Source: Parvibaculum sp963975745
GTDB lineage: Bacteria; Pseudomonadota; Alphaproteobacteria; Parvibaculales; Parvibaculaceae
Length of the DNA stretch: 64,000 nt
NCBI RefSeq assembly: GCF_963975745.1
Contig: NZ_CAXBIB010000002.1
Span: 62,001-126,000 of the forward strand
Direction of reading: 5' to 3'
Shown here piece after piece: positions 8,322 to 15,785 of this stretch. Position numbers and translations under genes: made by a program. The notes beneath the pieces were generated by a model, which was not told the origin of the DNA, ran no database searches, and saw only the letters and a program-made list of their open reading frames with translations. Numbering within the stretch: the first letter of the stretch is position 1; each line of letters opens with the position of its first letter.

Positions 8322-9212
8322 TCATTCCACGTTCTGAACCTGTTCGCGAAGCTGGTCGATGACCGTCTTCAATTCGAGACCGATACGCGTCAGGCCTATA
8401 TCGGCCGCCTTGGAGCACAGCGTGTTGGCCTCGCGATTGAACTCCTGGGTCAGGAAGTCGAGGCGGCGCCCGGCCGGCTCGGTGCCGGCAAAGATTTCAC
8501 GCGCCTGCGCGATATGTGCGTCGAGACGATCGATCTCCTCGCGGACATCCGCCTTGGTGGCGAGCAATGCCGCCTCCTGCGCCAGCCGTTCTTCGGACAG
8601 AGAAGACGAAGCCCCGAGCAGTTCGCCGATCTGGGCGGCAAGTCGGGCTCGCATGGCTTCGGGCGTTGCGGCCGGCGAGGCCGCGGCCGCCCTTGTCAGG
8701 CGTTCGATCTCGTCGACATGAGCGCGCAGCATGGTTTCCAGTTTTGCGCCCTCTTCGCCCCGGGCCCGCGCCAGCATCGCCGCCGCCTCGCCAAAGGAGC
8801 GGACAATGGCTTCTTCGAAGGCCTGGCGCACCTCATCGCTCTCATCGGCGGCGTCAGCAGTTTCGAGCACGCCGCGCAGGGCGAGAATACCCTCGGGTTG
8901 CGGCGGCTTCATTTCTATATCGCGGCGCAACTCGACAATTGCGTCCAGCACAACGCGCAGCGCTTCCCGGTTGACGCGCAGCGGCGCCGGCGCCGCGGAC
9001 CGGTCGACGGTCAGGCTGGCCTGGCAGTTGCCGCGCTTCAGATGTCTTGCCAGTTCGGCCTTCAATCGCGGTTCTACCGCATCGAGGCCGTTGGGCAGGC
9101 GAAAGCGCACGTCGAGCCCCTTGCCGTTGACGCTCCGCAGCTCCCAGTGCCAGCGCGCAAGGCCCGCTTCGCCGTCAACGCGGGCAAAGCCTGTCATGCT
9201 GGTGAGCGACAT
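8322..9212 (-). CDS. YicC/YloC family endoribonuclease
   Basis: 296 aa, a typical length. It begins SLTSMTGFARVDG, the near-invariant N-terminus of the YicC family, followed by WELRSVNGKGLDVRFRLP. The C-terminal DUF1732 part includes RRLDFLTQEFNREANTLCSKA and a coiled-coil-like helix. E. coli YicC is an endoribonuclease linked to RNA turnover and stress survival; the role here is assumed by homology. It lies between mltG and gmk on the same strand. Confidence 0.92.
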   Translation of the reverse strand: MSLTSMTGFARVDGEAGLARWHWELRSVNGKGLDVRFRLPNGLDAVEPRLKAELARHLKRGNCQASLTVDRSAAPAPLRVNREALRVVLDAIVELRRDIEMKPPQPEGILALRGVLETADAADESDEVRQAFEEAIVRSFGEAAAMLARARGEEGAKLETMLRAHVDEIERLTRAAAASPAATPEAMRARLAAQIGELLGASSSLSEERLAQEAALLATKADVREEIDRLDAHIAQAREIFAGTEPAGRRLDFLTQEFNREANTLCSKAADIGLTRIGLELKTVIDQLREQVQNVE

Positions 9213-9290
9213 CGGGCCTCCTTGGCAGGAATCATGTTTCTGGCGCCCCCGACTATAGCAGGCGGCGCCCGTAAACCGGCGTTCGACCGT

Positions 9291-10373
9291 TCAACGGCCT
9301 GTTTCTTTTTCGGCGGCGTCCCGGATCTTTTCACGTTCGATCCGGCGCCATTCAAGCACCCGGCGCTGGTGTTCGGCCAAGGTCCTTGAGAAAGCGTGGC
9401 CACCCGTACCGTCGGCCACAAAGTAGTATTCGTCTGTTTCGGGAGGGTTCAGCACGGCCTCGATCGAGGCCCGGCCTGGATTGGCAATGGGCGTCGGCGG
9501 CAAACCGTCGATCTGATAGGTGTTGTAAGGCGTGGGTCTGTCGATTTCGCTACGACGAATCGGGCGGCCCAGAGCGCCCTGTCCGCCGACGAGTCCATAA
9601 ATGATGGTCGGGTCTGACTGCAGCCGCATCGGCTTGCGCAAACGATTGACGAAGACCGCCGCAACGCGTGGCCGCTCGGAGGCAACACCTGTTTCCTTCT
9701 CGACGATGGAGGCCAGGATGATCGCCTCCTCGGGCGTTTTGACCGGCAGGTTGTCGGCGCGGGCCGGCCAGAGCTCCGCCATCAGGTCGCTTGCCGCCTT
9801 CCGCATCAGCGCGACGATTTCGGTACGGGTCGTGCCGCGGGTAAAGCTGTAGGTCTCGGGCAGCAGCGTGCCTTCCGGCGGTGTCGGCGGCATGTCGCCG
9901 ACCAGCACCGGATCGGCGGCAACGATCAGCATGGCCTGTTCGCTGGTGCGGCCCTCGGGGATCGTGATGCGATGAAGAATCGAACGACCCTCCCGCAGGA
10001 TACCCATGATCGAAGCCATGCTGGCATGGGCTGGGATCTCGTACTCGCCGGCCTTCAGCGAGGCATCGGCCTTGCTGAGGCGAATGCCTGCCAGAAAGAT
10101 CCGCCGGTCCGAGATGACCCCGGCTTGTTCGAGCCGGGTGGCAATGGCCCGCACGCCCATGCCTGGCGACAGCATGACAATCTGCGGCGTCGCATGGGGA
10201 CCCGCCGCCTCGAACCGGTATTTGCCGTAAAGGAAGATTCCACCCGCGATCAGTCCGGCCAACGAGGGCAGGACAACAAGGGCGATCAGCAGATAGCGGG
10301 CCAGGCGCCGCGGGCGGCCCGGCACGTCAACAGATGCCGCAGGCGCCTTCGGTGTGTCTTCGCCGTCCGTCAA
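9291..10373 (-). CDS. mltG: Endolytic transglycosylase MltG
   Basis: 360 aa. A short proline/arginine-rich cytosolic tail is followed by one transmembrane helix (LIALVVLPSLAGLIAGGIFL, about residues 30-50) and a periplasmic LysM-like plus YceG domain. The catalytic region ASIVEKETGVASERPRVA contains the conserved Glu, and QSDPTIIYGL is another family block. It cleaves nascent glycan strands and so sets peptidoglycan chain length. It overlaps fabF by 4 nt; the fabF-mltG pairing is widespread in proteobacteria. Confidence 0.94.
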   Translation of the reverse strand: MTDGEDTPKAPAASVDVPGRPRRLARYLLIALVVLPSLAGLIAGGIFLYGKYRFEAAGPHATPQIVMLSPGMGVRAIATRLEQAGVISDRRIFLAGIRLSKADASLKAGEYEIPAHASMASIMGILREGRSILHRITIPEGRTSEQAMLIVAADPVLVGDMPPTPPEGTLLPETYSFTRGTTRTEIVALMRKAASDLMAELWPARADNLPVKTPEEAIILASIVEKETGVASERPRVAAVFVNRLRKPMRLQSDPTIIYGLVGGQGALGRPIRRSEIDRPTPYNTYQIDGLPPTPIANPGRASIEAVLNPPETDEYYFVADGTGGHAFSRTLAEHQRRVLEWRRIEREKIRDAAEKETGR

Positions 10374-11626
10374 CCCGCGACCTTTTTCACCACCAGCGAT
10401 GCATTGGTGCCGCCGAAACCGAAGGAGTTGCTGAGTGCATAATTGACCTCCTTCTTGCGCGTCTGAAGCGGCACAAGATCGATCTCGGACTCGACGGATG
10501 GATTTTCGAGATTGAGCGTCGGCGGAACGATGCCGTCGCGAATGGCCAGCATGCAGAAGATCGCTTCGACTGCGCCGGCGGCGCCGAGAAGGTGTCCGAT
10601 CGAGGACTTGGTCGACGACATCGACACCGTGTTGACGGCATTGCCAAGCATGCGCGTGACGGCACCGAGTTCGATCGTGTCTGCCATTGTCGAAGTGCCG
10701 TGCGCATTGATGTAGTCGAGGTCGGACGGCGAAATGCCGGCGCGCTTCAATGCAGCCTGCATCGAGCGGAAGCCGCCGTCGCCGTCTTCCGGCGGCGCCG
10801 TGATGTGATAGGCATCGCCCGAAAGGCCGTAACCGGCGATCTCGGCGTAGATCTTCGCGCCGCGCGCCTTGGCGTGTTCGTATTCTTCAAGCACGACGAC
10901 ACCGGCGCCCTCGCCCATCACGAAACCATCGCGGTCCTTGTCGTAGGGGCGCGAAGCGCGTTCGGGCGTGTCGTTGAAGGCGGTTGAAAGTGCCCGGCAG
11001 GCCGCAAAGCCCGCGATGCCGATACGGCAGATAGCCGATTCCGCGCCACCGGCGACCATCACGTCTGCATCGTCGAGCGCGATCAGGCGCGCCGCATCGC
11101 CGATCGCATGCGCGCCGGTCGAGCACGCCGTGACAACGGAATGGTTCGGACCTTTCAAGCCATGCTGGATCGAGACGTAACCCGAGGCGAGATTGATCAA
11201 GCGCCCGGTAATGAAGAAGGGACTGACGCGACGAGGCCCCTTTTCATTGAGTATGATCGCCGTTTCGGCAATGCCTTCAAGGCCGCCAATGCCCGAACCG
11301 ATCATCGTTCCGGTGCGGCACTTTTCTTCTTCGGTCGACGGATGCCAGCCGGCATCATCGAGCGCCTGTGTTGCCGCGGAAACCGCGAAGACGATGAAAT
11401 CGTCGACACGCTTGGATTCCTTCGCATCCATCCAGTCGTCCTGGATGAAGGCGCCTTCGCCCTCGCGCGGTACGGGCATGGCGATCTTGCAGGGGAGATC
11501 GGAGGTGTCGAACTTCTCGATCTTGCGGGCGGCGGATTCACCCTTGAGCAGGCGGTTCCATGTCGTTTCGACGCCGCAGCCCAGCGGCGAGACCATGCCC
11601 AATCCCGTAACGACGACACGTCTCAT
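10370..11626 (-). CDS. fabF: Beta-ketoacyl-ACP synthase II
   Basis: 418 aa condensing enzyme of fatty-acid elongation, cytosolic, working on acyl-ACP and malonyl-ACP. The N-terminus is RRVVVTGLGMVSPLGCG. The active-site Cys lies in VVTACSTGAHAIGDA. The two catalytic His are in INAHGTSTMADTIEL and KSSIGHLLGAAGA. The C-terminus NSFGFGGTNASLVV is the glycine-rich KAS signature. It follows acpP after about 100 bp that include a strong hairpin, and is coupled to mltG. Confidence 0.96.
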   Translation of the reverse strand: MRRVVVTGLGMVSPLGCGVETTWNRLLKGESAARKIEKFDTSDLPCKIAMPVPREGEGAFIQDDWMDAKESKRVDDFIVFAVSAATQALDDAGWHPSTEEEKCRTGTMIGSGIGGLEGIAETAIILNEKGPRRVSPFFITGRLINLASGYVSIQHGLKGPNHSVVTACSTGAHAIGDAARLIALDDADVMVAGGAESAICRIGIAGFAACRALSTAFNDTPERASRPYDKDRDGFVMGEGAGVVVLEEYEHAKARGAKIYAEIAGYGLSGDAYHITAPPEDGDGGFRSMQAALKRAGISPSDLDYINAHGTSTMADTIELGAVTRMLGNAVNTVSMSSTKSSIGHLLGAAGAVEAIFCMLAIRDGIVPPTLNLENPSVESEIDLVPLQTRKKEVNYALSNSFGFGGTNASLVVKKVAG

Positions 11627-11676
11627 ATCGATCCCAACTCCATATCAGAGTCCAAAGCCGCACCGGGCTCTAACGA

Positions 11677-11714
11677 TGCGAGGCCGGGTGCGATTTGCGC
11701 GCCCGGCCCTCGCA
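11677..11714 (-). terminator. GC-rich hairpin between acpP and fabF (attenuator-like)
   Basis: TGCGAGGCCGGG at 11677-11688 pairs with the complementary arm at 11702-11714, a 12-bp stem with one bulged C and a 13-nt loop. On the transcribed minus strand it follows acpP and precedes fabF. No clear U-tract follows, so it is more likely a partial terminator or 3'-end stabiliser than a complete stop. Confidence 0.5.
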
Positions 11715-11728
11715 CCCAACTTGCCCGA

Positions 11729-11968
11729 TCAGGACTTGGCGTTCGCCTTGACGAATTCGATCGCGTCCTTGACGGTCAGAATCTTTTCCGCCGCATCGTC
11801 CGGGATTTCCACGCCGAATTCCTCTTCGAACGCCATGACCAGCTCGACATTGTCGAGGCTGTCGGCGCCGAGGTCATCGATGAAGCTCGCATTCTCGGTG
11901 ACCTTGTCCGGATCGGCGCCCAGGTGCTCGACCACGATCTTCTTCAAGCGTTCCGCGATATCACTCAT
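11729..11968 (-). CDS. acpP: Acyl carrier protein
   Basis: 79 aa, acidic. It carries the phosphopantetheine attachment motif DDLGADSLDNVELVMAFEE, in which the DSL serine is modified. It begins MSDIAERLKKIVVEHLG and ends with a helix rich in Lys/Ala. An AGGA ribosome-binding site lies about 8 nt before the ATG. It is preceded by a 255-bp gap from fabG, which suggests its own promoter in addition to read-through. Confidence 0.98.
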   Translation of the reverse strand: MSDIAERLKKIVVEHLGADPDKVTENASFIDDLGADSLDNVELVMAFEEEFGVEIPDDAAEKILTVKDAIEFVKANAKS

Positions 11969-12223
11969 TTTAAATCCTCAGATCTTTTGGTTTCGGCCGG
12001 CCTCTTGCATCCTGTTGCTCGCTTCATGTGTCGAGGACCGGATGTTGTCGATTTCGGCGGAAAGGATGCCCCTCTTCTGGCCCATTTCAAGGCAGGACCG
12101 CAAGCCAAATCGAGCGCTTAGGTAACACACTTTTCCGCCCTGCACCAGCGGACGACAGCGCCGCAGGCCGGGCTCTAGATCACTGAAATCACTTGCATTT
12201 CCAGGGCACGCCCATGCGCGCCG
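11969..12223 (-). promoter_or_regulatory. fabG-acpP intergenic region, probable acpP promoter
   Basis: 255 bp separate two genes of an otherwise tightly packed run, and there is no credible ORF inside. The stretch nearest acpP is AT-rich relative to the window. acpP is usually expressed far above its neighbours, so a dedicated promoter here is likely. I could not fix the -35 and -10 boxes. Confidence 0.4.
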
Positions 12224-12961
12224 TCAGATCATCGCCATGCCGCCATTGACGTGGACGGTCTGTCCGGTGACATAGGCGGCCTCTTCACTGGCCAGATAGA
12301 CCGCGGCGGCGGCGATCTCGTCGGCCTCGCCGAGACGGCCCGCCGGGATGGTCCCCATGATGCGGGATTGCTGATCCTCATTCAGCGCATCGGTCATAGC
12401 GCTGCGAATGAAACCGGGAGCGATGCAATTGGCCGTGATATTGCGGCTCGCGACTTCCTGCGCCAGCGATTTCGTCATGCCGATCATGCCGGCCTTCGAG
12501 GCGGCGTAATTGCCCTGGCCGGGATTGCCCATCACACCGACAACCGAGGTGATGCCGATGATGCGGCCCCAGCGGCGCTTCATCATACCGCGCAGGACGC
12601 CGCGCGAGAGACGGAAGGCGGCGGTCAGATTGACGCGGATGACCTCATCCCATTCCTCATCCTTCATGCGCATGAAAAGATTGTCGCGGGTCAGGCCGGC
12701 GTTGTTGACCAGGATGTCGAGGCTGCCCATCGCCTCCTCGGCCTGTTTGGCCAGCGCATCGACGGCAGCGCCATCTGAGAGGTTGCAAGGCAGGACATGG
12801 CAGCGTTCGCCGAGTTCGGATGCCAGCGCGTCGAGCGCTTCCTTGCGGGTGCCGGAAAGCCCGACCATCGCCCCCTGTCGGTGAAGGGCTCGCGCGATGC
12901 TGGAGCCGATGCCGCCGGAGGCACCTGTGACAAGGGCGCTTTTGCCGCTGAGATCGAACAT
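12224..12961 (-). CDS. fabG: 3-oxoacyl-ACP reductase
   Basis: 245 aa SDR enzyme that reduces 3-oxoacyl-ACP with NADPH. MFDLSGKSALVTGASGGIGSSIA carries the TGxxxGIG motif. Further landmarks are the NNAGL motif, the catalytic Ser region GITSVVGVMGNPGQ and YAASKAGMIGMTK (YxxxK). I took ATG at 12961 because AAGGAG sits 6 nt upstream. An adjacent ATG at 12964 and a longer in-frame start are possible. It lies 10 nt after fabD. Confidence 0.95.
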   Translation of the reverse strand: MFDLSGKSALVTGASGGIGSSIARALHRQGAMVGLSGTRKEALDALASELGERCHVLPCNLSDGAAVDALAKQAEEAMGSLDILVNNAGLTRDNLFMRMKDEEWDEVIRVNLTAAFRLSRGVLRGMMKRRWGRIIGITSVVGVMGNPGQGNYAASKAGMIGMTKSLAQEVASRNITANCIAPGFIRSAMTDALNEDQQSRIMGTIPAGRLGEADEIAAAAVYLASEEAAYVTGQTVHVNGGMAMI

Positions 12962-12971
12962 CATGGGCTCC

Positions 12972-13913
12972 TTAAAGGGTCTTGAGAATTGCCTCGACAT
13001 CGGCCGGCGTGCCGACCGCGAGGATTTCGGGCTCCTTGGCGATACGTTTGACCATGCCGCTCAGCGCCTTGCCCGCACCGATTTCGACAAAGCGCGTGAC
13101 GCCCTGCGCTTCCATGTAAAGCACACTTTCGCGCCAGCGCACCATGCCCGTGACCTGTTCGACCAGCAGCTGGCGGATGGTGGCAGGATCGGCGACGCGG
13201 GAGGCCGTCACATTGGCCACCAGCGGGACGACGGGCGTCTTCAGTTCCACCGAGGCCAGAGCTTCGGCCATCTCGTCGGCGGCCGGCTGCATCAGCGCGC
13301 AATGAAAAGGCGCGCTGACGGGCAAAAGCATGCTGCGCTTGGCCCCCTTTGTCTTCGCGATCTCGATGGCGCGCTCGACGGCGGCCCTGGCACCGGAGAC
13401 AACAACCTGGCCGCCGCCATTGTCGTTGGCCGCCGTGCATACTTCGCCTTGTGCCGCCTCGGCGGCGACTTCCGCGGCCGCATCGTAGTCGAGGCCCAGA
13501 AGCGCGGCCATCGCACCGGCGCCGACCGGCACTGCGCGCTGCATGGCCTGACCGCGGATCTTCAGCAGGCGCGCGGCATCGGACAGGGCGAACGCGCCGG
13601 CGGCCGCCAGCGCCGAGTATTCGCCCAGCGAGTGGCCGGCGACGAATGCAGCCTTGTCGGCCAGCCTGACACCGCCTTCGCTCTCCAGCACCCGCATCAC
13701 GGCCAGGCTGACGGCCATGATCGCGGGCTGGGCATTCTCGGTCAGGGTCAGGTCTTCCTGCGGGCCTTCCCACATCAGTCTGGTCAGATTCTGGCCGAGC
13801 GCCTCGTTGACCTCGTCGAAGACTTCGCGGGCGCTGGCGAAAGCCTCGCCCAGTTCGCGGCCCATGCCGACGGTCTGGGACCCCTGCCCCGGAAAGATGA
13901 ATGCCCTGGTCAT
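12972..13913 (-). CDS. fabD: Malonyl-CoA:ACP transacylase
   Basis: 313 aa. It loads malonyl groups onto ACP for fatty-acid synthesis. It starts MTRAFIFPGQGSQTVGMG, the family N-terminus. The active-site serine is in the GHSLGEYSALAAAG motif near residue 92, and the catalytic His is in SAPFHCALMQPA near residue 200. ATG at 13913 is preceded by GGGGAG with about 6 nt spacing. The longer in-frame extension to 14003 looks non-coding. It heads the fabD-fabG-acpP-fabF-mltG-yicC-gmk run, divergent from rpsF. Confidence 0.96.
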   Translation of the reverse strand: MTRAFIFPGQGSQTVGMGRELGEAFASAREVFDEVNEALGQNLTRLMWEGPQEDLTLTENAQPAIMAVSLAVMRVLESEGGVRLADKAAFVAGHSLGEYSALAAAGAFALSDAARLLKIRGQAMQRAVPVGAGAMAALLGLDYDAAAEVAAEAAQGEVCTAANDNGGGQVVVSGARAAVERAIEIAKTKGAKRSMLLPVSAPFHCALMQPAADEMAEALASVELKTPVVPLVANVTASRVADPATIRQLLVEQVTGMVRWRESVLYMEAQGVTRFVEIGAGKALSGMVKRIAKEPEILAVGTPADVEAILKTL

Positions 13914-14055
13914 CGACGCTCCCCGCTCCTGCCGCACGGCCCGATATCTGGCTGAATTGCGGGCCTTTTCCCGTATCCGGCGGGCGCCGGACCGGAGCGC
14001 CAAGAGATACCGGCCGGCGACCCTGAGTCAAGCCGCGGCGGCGGCCATTTGATCC

Positions 14056-14083
14056 TTGCCTTGCCTCGCCTTTTCCGTATATT
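14056..14083 (+). promoter_or_regulatory. Predicted sigma-70-type promoter of rpsF operon
   Basis: TTGCCT at 14056-14061 and TATATT at 14078-14083 are separated by 16 bp. This is the best -35/-10 pair in the fabD-rpsF gap. Transcription would begin near 14090 and give a leader of about 168 nt ahead of rpsF. Confidence 0.5.
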
Positions 14084-14108
14084 GCGCGGCTTCTGAAGGC
14101 CTTGGTTG

Positions 14109-14175
14109 GAGGCTGAACGGAACACCGTGCCTTGAGGGCACGGCAGGGCTGAAAAGCCCGGGTTCCGGTGTCTCC
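14109..14175 (+). ncRNA. Structured 5' leader of rpsF, candidate ribosomal-protein autoregulatory element
   Basis: Three helices can be drawn. GGAAC (14119-14123) pairs with GTTCC (14162-14166) and encloses two hairpins. The first is CCGTGCC/GGCACGG (14125-14131 with 14137-14143). The second is GGGCT-GAAA-AGCCC (14146-14159), with a GNRA tetraloop. An alternative pairing ACACCG/CGGTGT (14122-14127 with 14166-14171) excludes the closing stem. S6:S18 feedback on the rpsF leader is known in other bacteria. The match here is structural inference, not a recognised family hit. Confidence 0.45.
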
Positions 14176-14257
14176 GCTTCTTTGGTGGTCCTTTCGAGCC
14201 TTTTCAGGGGCTCAAAGGGGGCTTTGCGCCGGGGCCGGATAAAACAGGAAAAGGCTC

Positions 14258-14737
14258 ATGGCTCTATACGAGCATGTCTTCATTGCGCGGCAGGACGTGT
14301 CGCAGCAACAGGTCGAGGGGCTCACCGAGCAGTTCTCGACCATCATCAAGGAAAATGGCGGCCAGATCGGCAAGACCGAGTATTGGGGCCTGCGCAACCT
14401 CACCTACAAGGTGCGCAAGAACCGCAAGGGCCACTACACGCTGATGAACATCGACGCGCCGCATGCAGCGGTCGCCGAGATGGAACGTCAGATGGGCATC
14501 AACGAGGATGTCCTGCGCTTCCTCACCGTGCGCGTCGAGGAACATGAAACCGAACCGTCGGCCGTGATGCAGAATCGCGGCGATCGCGGCGACCGTGGCG
14601 ATCGCGGCGGCCGTTTCGGCGATCGTGAACGCAGCGACCGTTTCGGCGGCGACCGTGGCGGCAGCCGCTTCGGCGGCGACCGCGAACGCGCCCCCCGCCG
14701 CGACCGTGAAGAATCCGAAGGAGGCGATGCATCATGA
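14258..14737 (+). CDS. rpsF: 30S ribosomal protein S6
   Basis: 159 aa. Residues 1 to about 98 form the S6 domain (MALYEHVFIARQDVSQQQVE, TEYWGLRNLTYKVRKNRKGH, and VLRFLTVRVEEHE). Residues about 105-159 are a low-complexity tail of RGDRGD/RFGDR repeats rich in Gly, Arg and Asp, built from a DNA repeat of about 9 nt. S6 binds the 30S platform next to S18. Alphaproteobacterial S6 proteins often have tails, but this one is unusually long and repetitive. It overlaps rpsR by 4 nt. Confidence 0.96.
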   Translation: MALYEHVFIARQDVSQQQVEGLTEQFSTIIKENGGQIGKTEYWGLRNLTYKVRKNRKGHYTLMNIDAPHAAVAEMERQMGINEDVLRFLTVRVEEHETEPSAVMQNRGDRGDRGDRGGRFGDRERSDRFGGDRGGSRFGGDRERAPRRDREESEGGDAS

Positions 14738-14976
14738 GCACGTCACAGCCCGCGCGCCGGCCGTTCTTCCGCCGCCGCAAGACCTGCCCGTTCTCCGGCG
14801 CCAACGCCCCGAAGATCGACTACAAGGACGTCAAGCTCCTGCAGCGCTACATCTCGGAGCGTGGCAAGATCGTTCCTTCGCGCATTACGGCCGTGTCGGC
14901 CAAAAAGCAGCGTGAACTCGCCCGCGCCATCAAGCGCGCGCGCTTTCTCGCCCTGCTTCCCTATGTGATCAGCTAG
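14734..14976 (+). CDS. rpsR: 30S ribosomal protein S18
   Basis: 80 aa basic protein. RPFFRRRKTCPFSGANAPKIDYKDVKLLQRYI and the RITAVSAKKQRELARAIKRARFLALLPYV core are characteristic of S18. It binds 16S rRNA next to S6 in the platform. The ATG overlaps the rpsF stop as ATGA, which implies translational coupling. rplI follows after 23 bp. Confidence 0.98.
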   Translation: MSTSQPARRPFFRRRKTCPFSGANAPKIDYKDVKLLQRYISERGKIVPSRITAVSAKKQRELARAIKRARFLALLPYVIS

Positions 14977-14999
14977 GTCCGGGAAAAGGAGAGACAACG

Positions 15000-15608
15000 A
15001 TGCAAGTCGTACTTCTGGAACGGATCGAAAAGCTCGGTCAGATGGGCGATGTCGTCAAAGTCAAAGACGGCTTCGCACGCAACTTCCTGCTGCCGCGCAA
15101 GAAGGCCCTGCGCGCCACCAAGGAAAACATTGCCCGCTTCGAAAGCCAGCGCGCGCAGCTCGAGGCCCGCAACCTTGAACTGAAGAAGGAAGCCGAACAG
15201 CTTCTGCCGAAGATCGAGGGTCAGTCCTTCATCATCCTGCGTCAGGCCGGCGAGACCGGCGTGCTCTATGGTTCGGTCAGCACGCGCGACATCTCGGACG
15301 TCATGACGACGGGCGGTTTCACGACCGCGCGCAACCAGGTGGTGCTCGACAAGCCGATCAAGACGATCGGCCTGCACCCGATCCGCATCACGCTGCACCC
15401 CGAAGTGTCGGTGACGATCACGGCCAATGTCGCGCGCACCGAGGAAGAGGCCCAGCGGCAGGCGGCAGGCGAAGACCTGACGCAGCGCCAGGACGAGCGG
15501 GACGAAGCCGTGGAAGCGGCCGAATTCTTCGAATCCGAGGAACTGGCGCCGCATGACGCGGAGGAAGCTGCCGAAGGCGCGGCGGAAGCCGAAGAAAACA
15601 AGGAATAG
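15000..15608 (+). CDS. rplI: 50S ribosomal protein L9
   Basis: 202 aa. The N-terminal domain MQVVLLERIEKLGQMGDVVKVKDGFARNFLLPRKKA and the long connecting helix are diagnostic of L9. The C-terminal domain includes GVLYGSVSTRDISDVM. Residues from about 150 onward form an extra acidic Glu/Ala-rich tail not present in E. coli L9 (149 aa). It is the last gene of rpsF-rpsR-rplI and is followed by a strong terminator. Confidence 0.97.
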   Translation: MQVVLLERIEKLGQMGDVVKVKDGFARNFLLPRKKALRATKENIARFESQRAQLEARNLELKKEAEQLLPKIEGQSFIILRQAGETGVLYGSVSTRDISDVMTTGGFTTARNQVVLDKPIKTIGLHPIRITLHPEVSVTITANVARTEEEAQRQAAGEDLTQRQDERDEAVEAAEFFESEELAPHDAEEAAEGAAEAEENKE

Positions 15609-15641
15609 GCTCCGTCCCCGAACGGGACCGGAGTTTCGGAA

Positions 15642-15666
15642 GGGCGCCCCGCGGGGCGCCCTTTTC
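15642..15666 (+). terminator. Rho-independent terminator after rplI
   Basis: GGGCGCCCC at 15642-15650 and GGGGCGCCC at 15653-15661 form a perfect GC stem followed by TTTT at 15662-15665. A second, imperfect hairpin (CTCCGTCCC with GGGACCGGAG, 15610-15633) lies just after the stop codon. The position and T-run make this a convincing operon end. Confidence 0.85.
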
Positions 15667-15785
15667 TGTCTGGCACGCTTGCATCGGCTGCGCGATTAAC
15701 CTTAGATATTCGGAGAGAAATCGGTCGGGCTGGGTGGCAGACCGAAGACCTGACGTTCAGGCGAGCCTCGGTGCGGGAGGATTCG

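Noticed and set aside
12961..14031. A 356-codon Arg-rich minus-strand frame overlapping fabD
   Set aside because: It is out of frame with fabD, is extremely Arg/Gly-rich, and has no motif.
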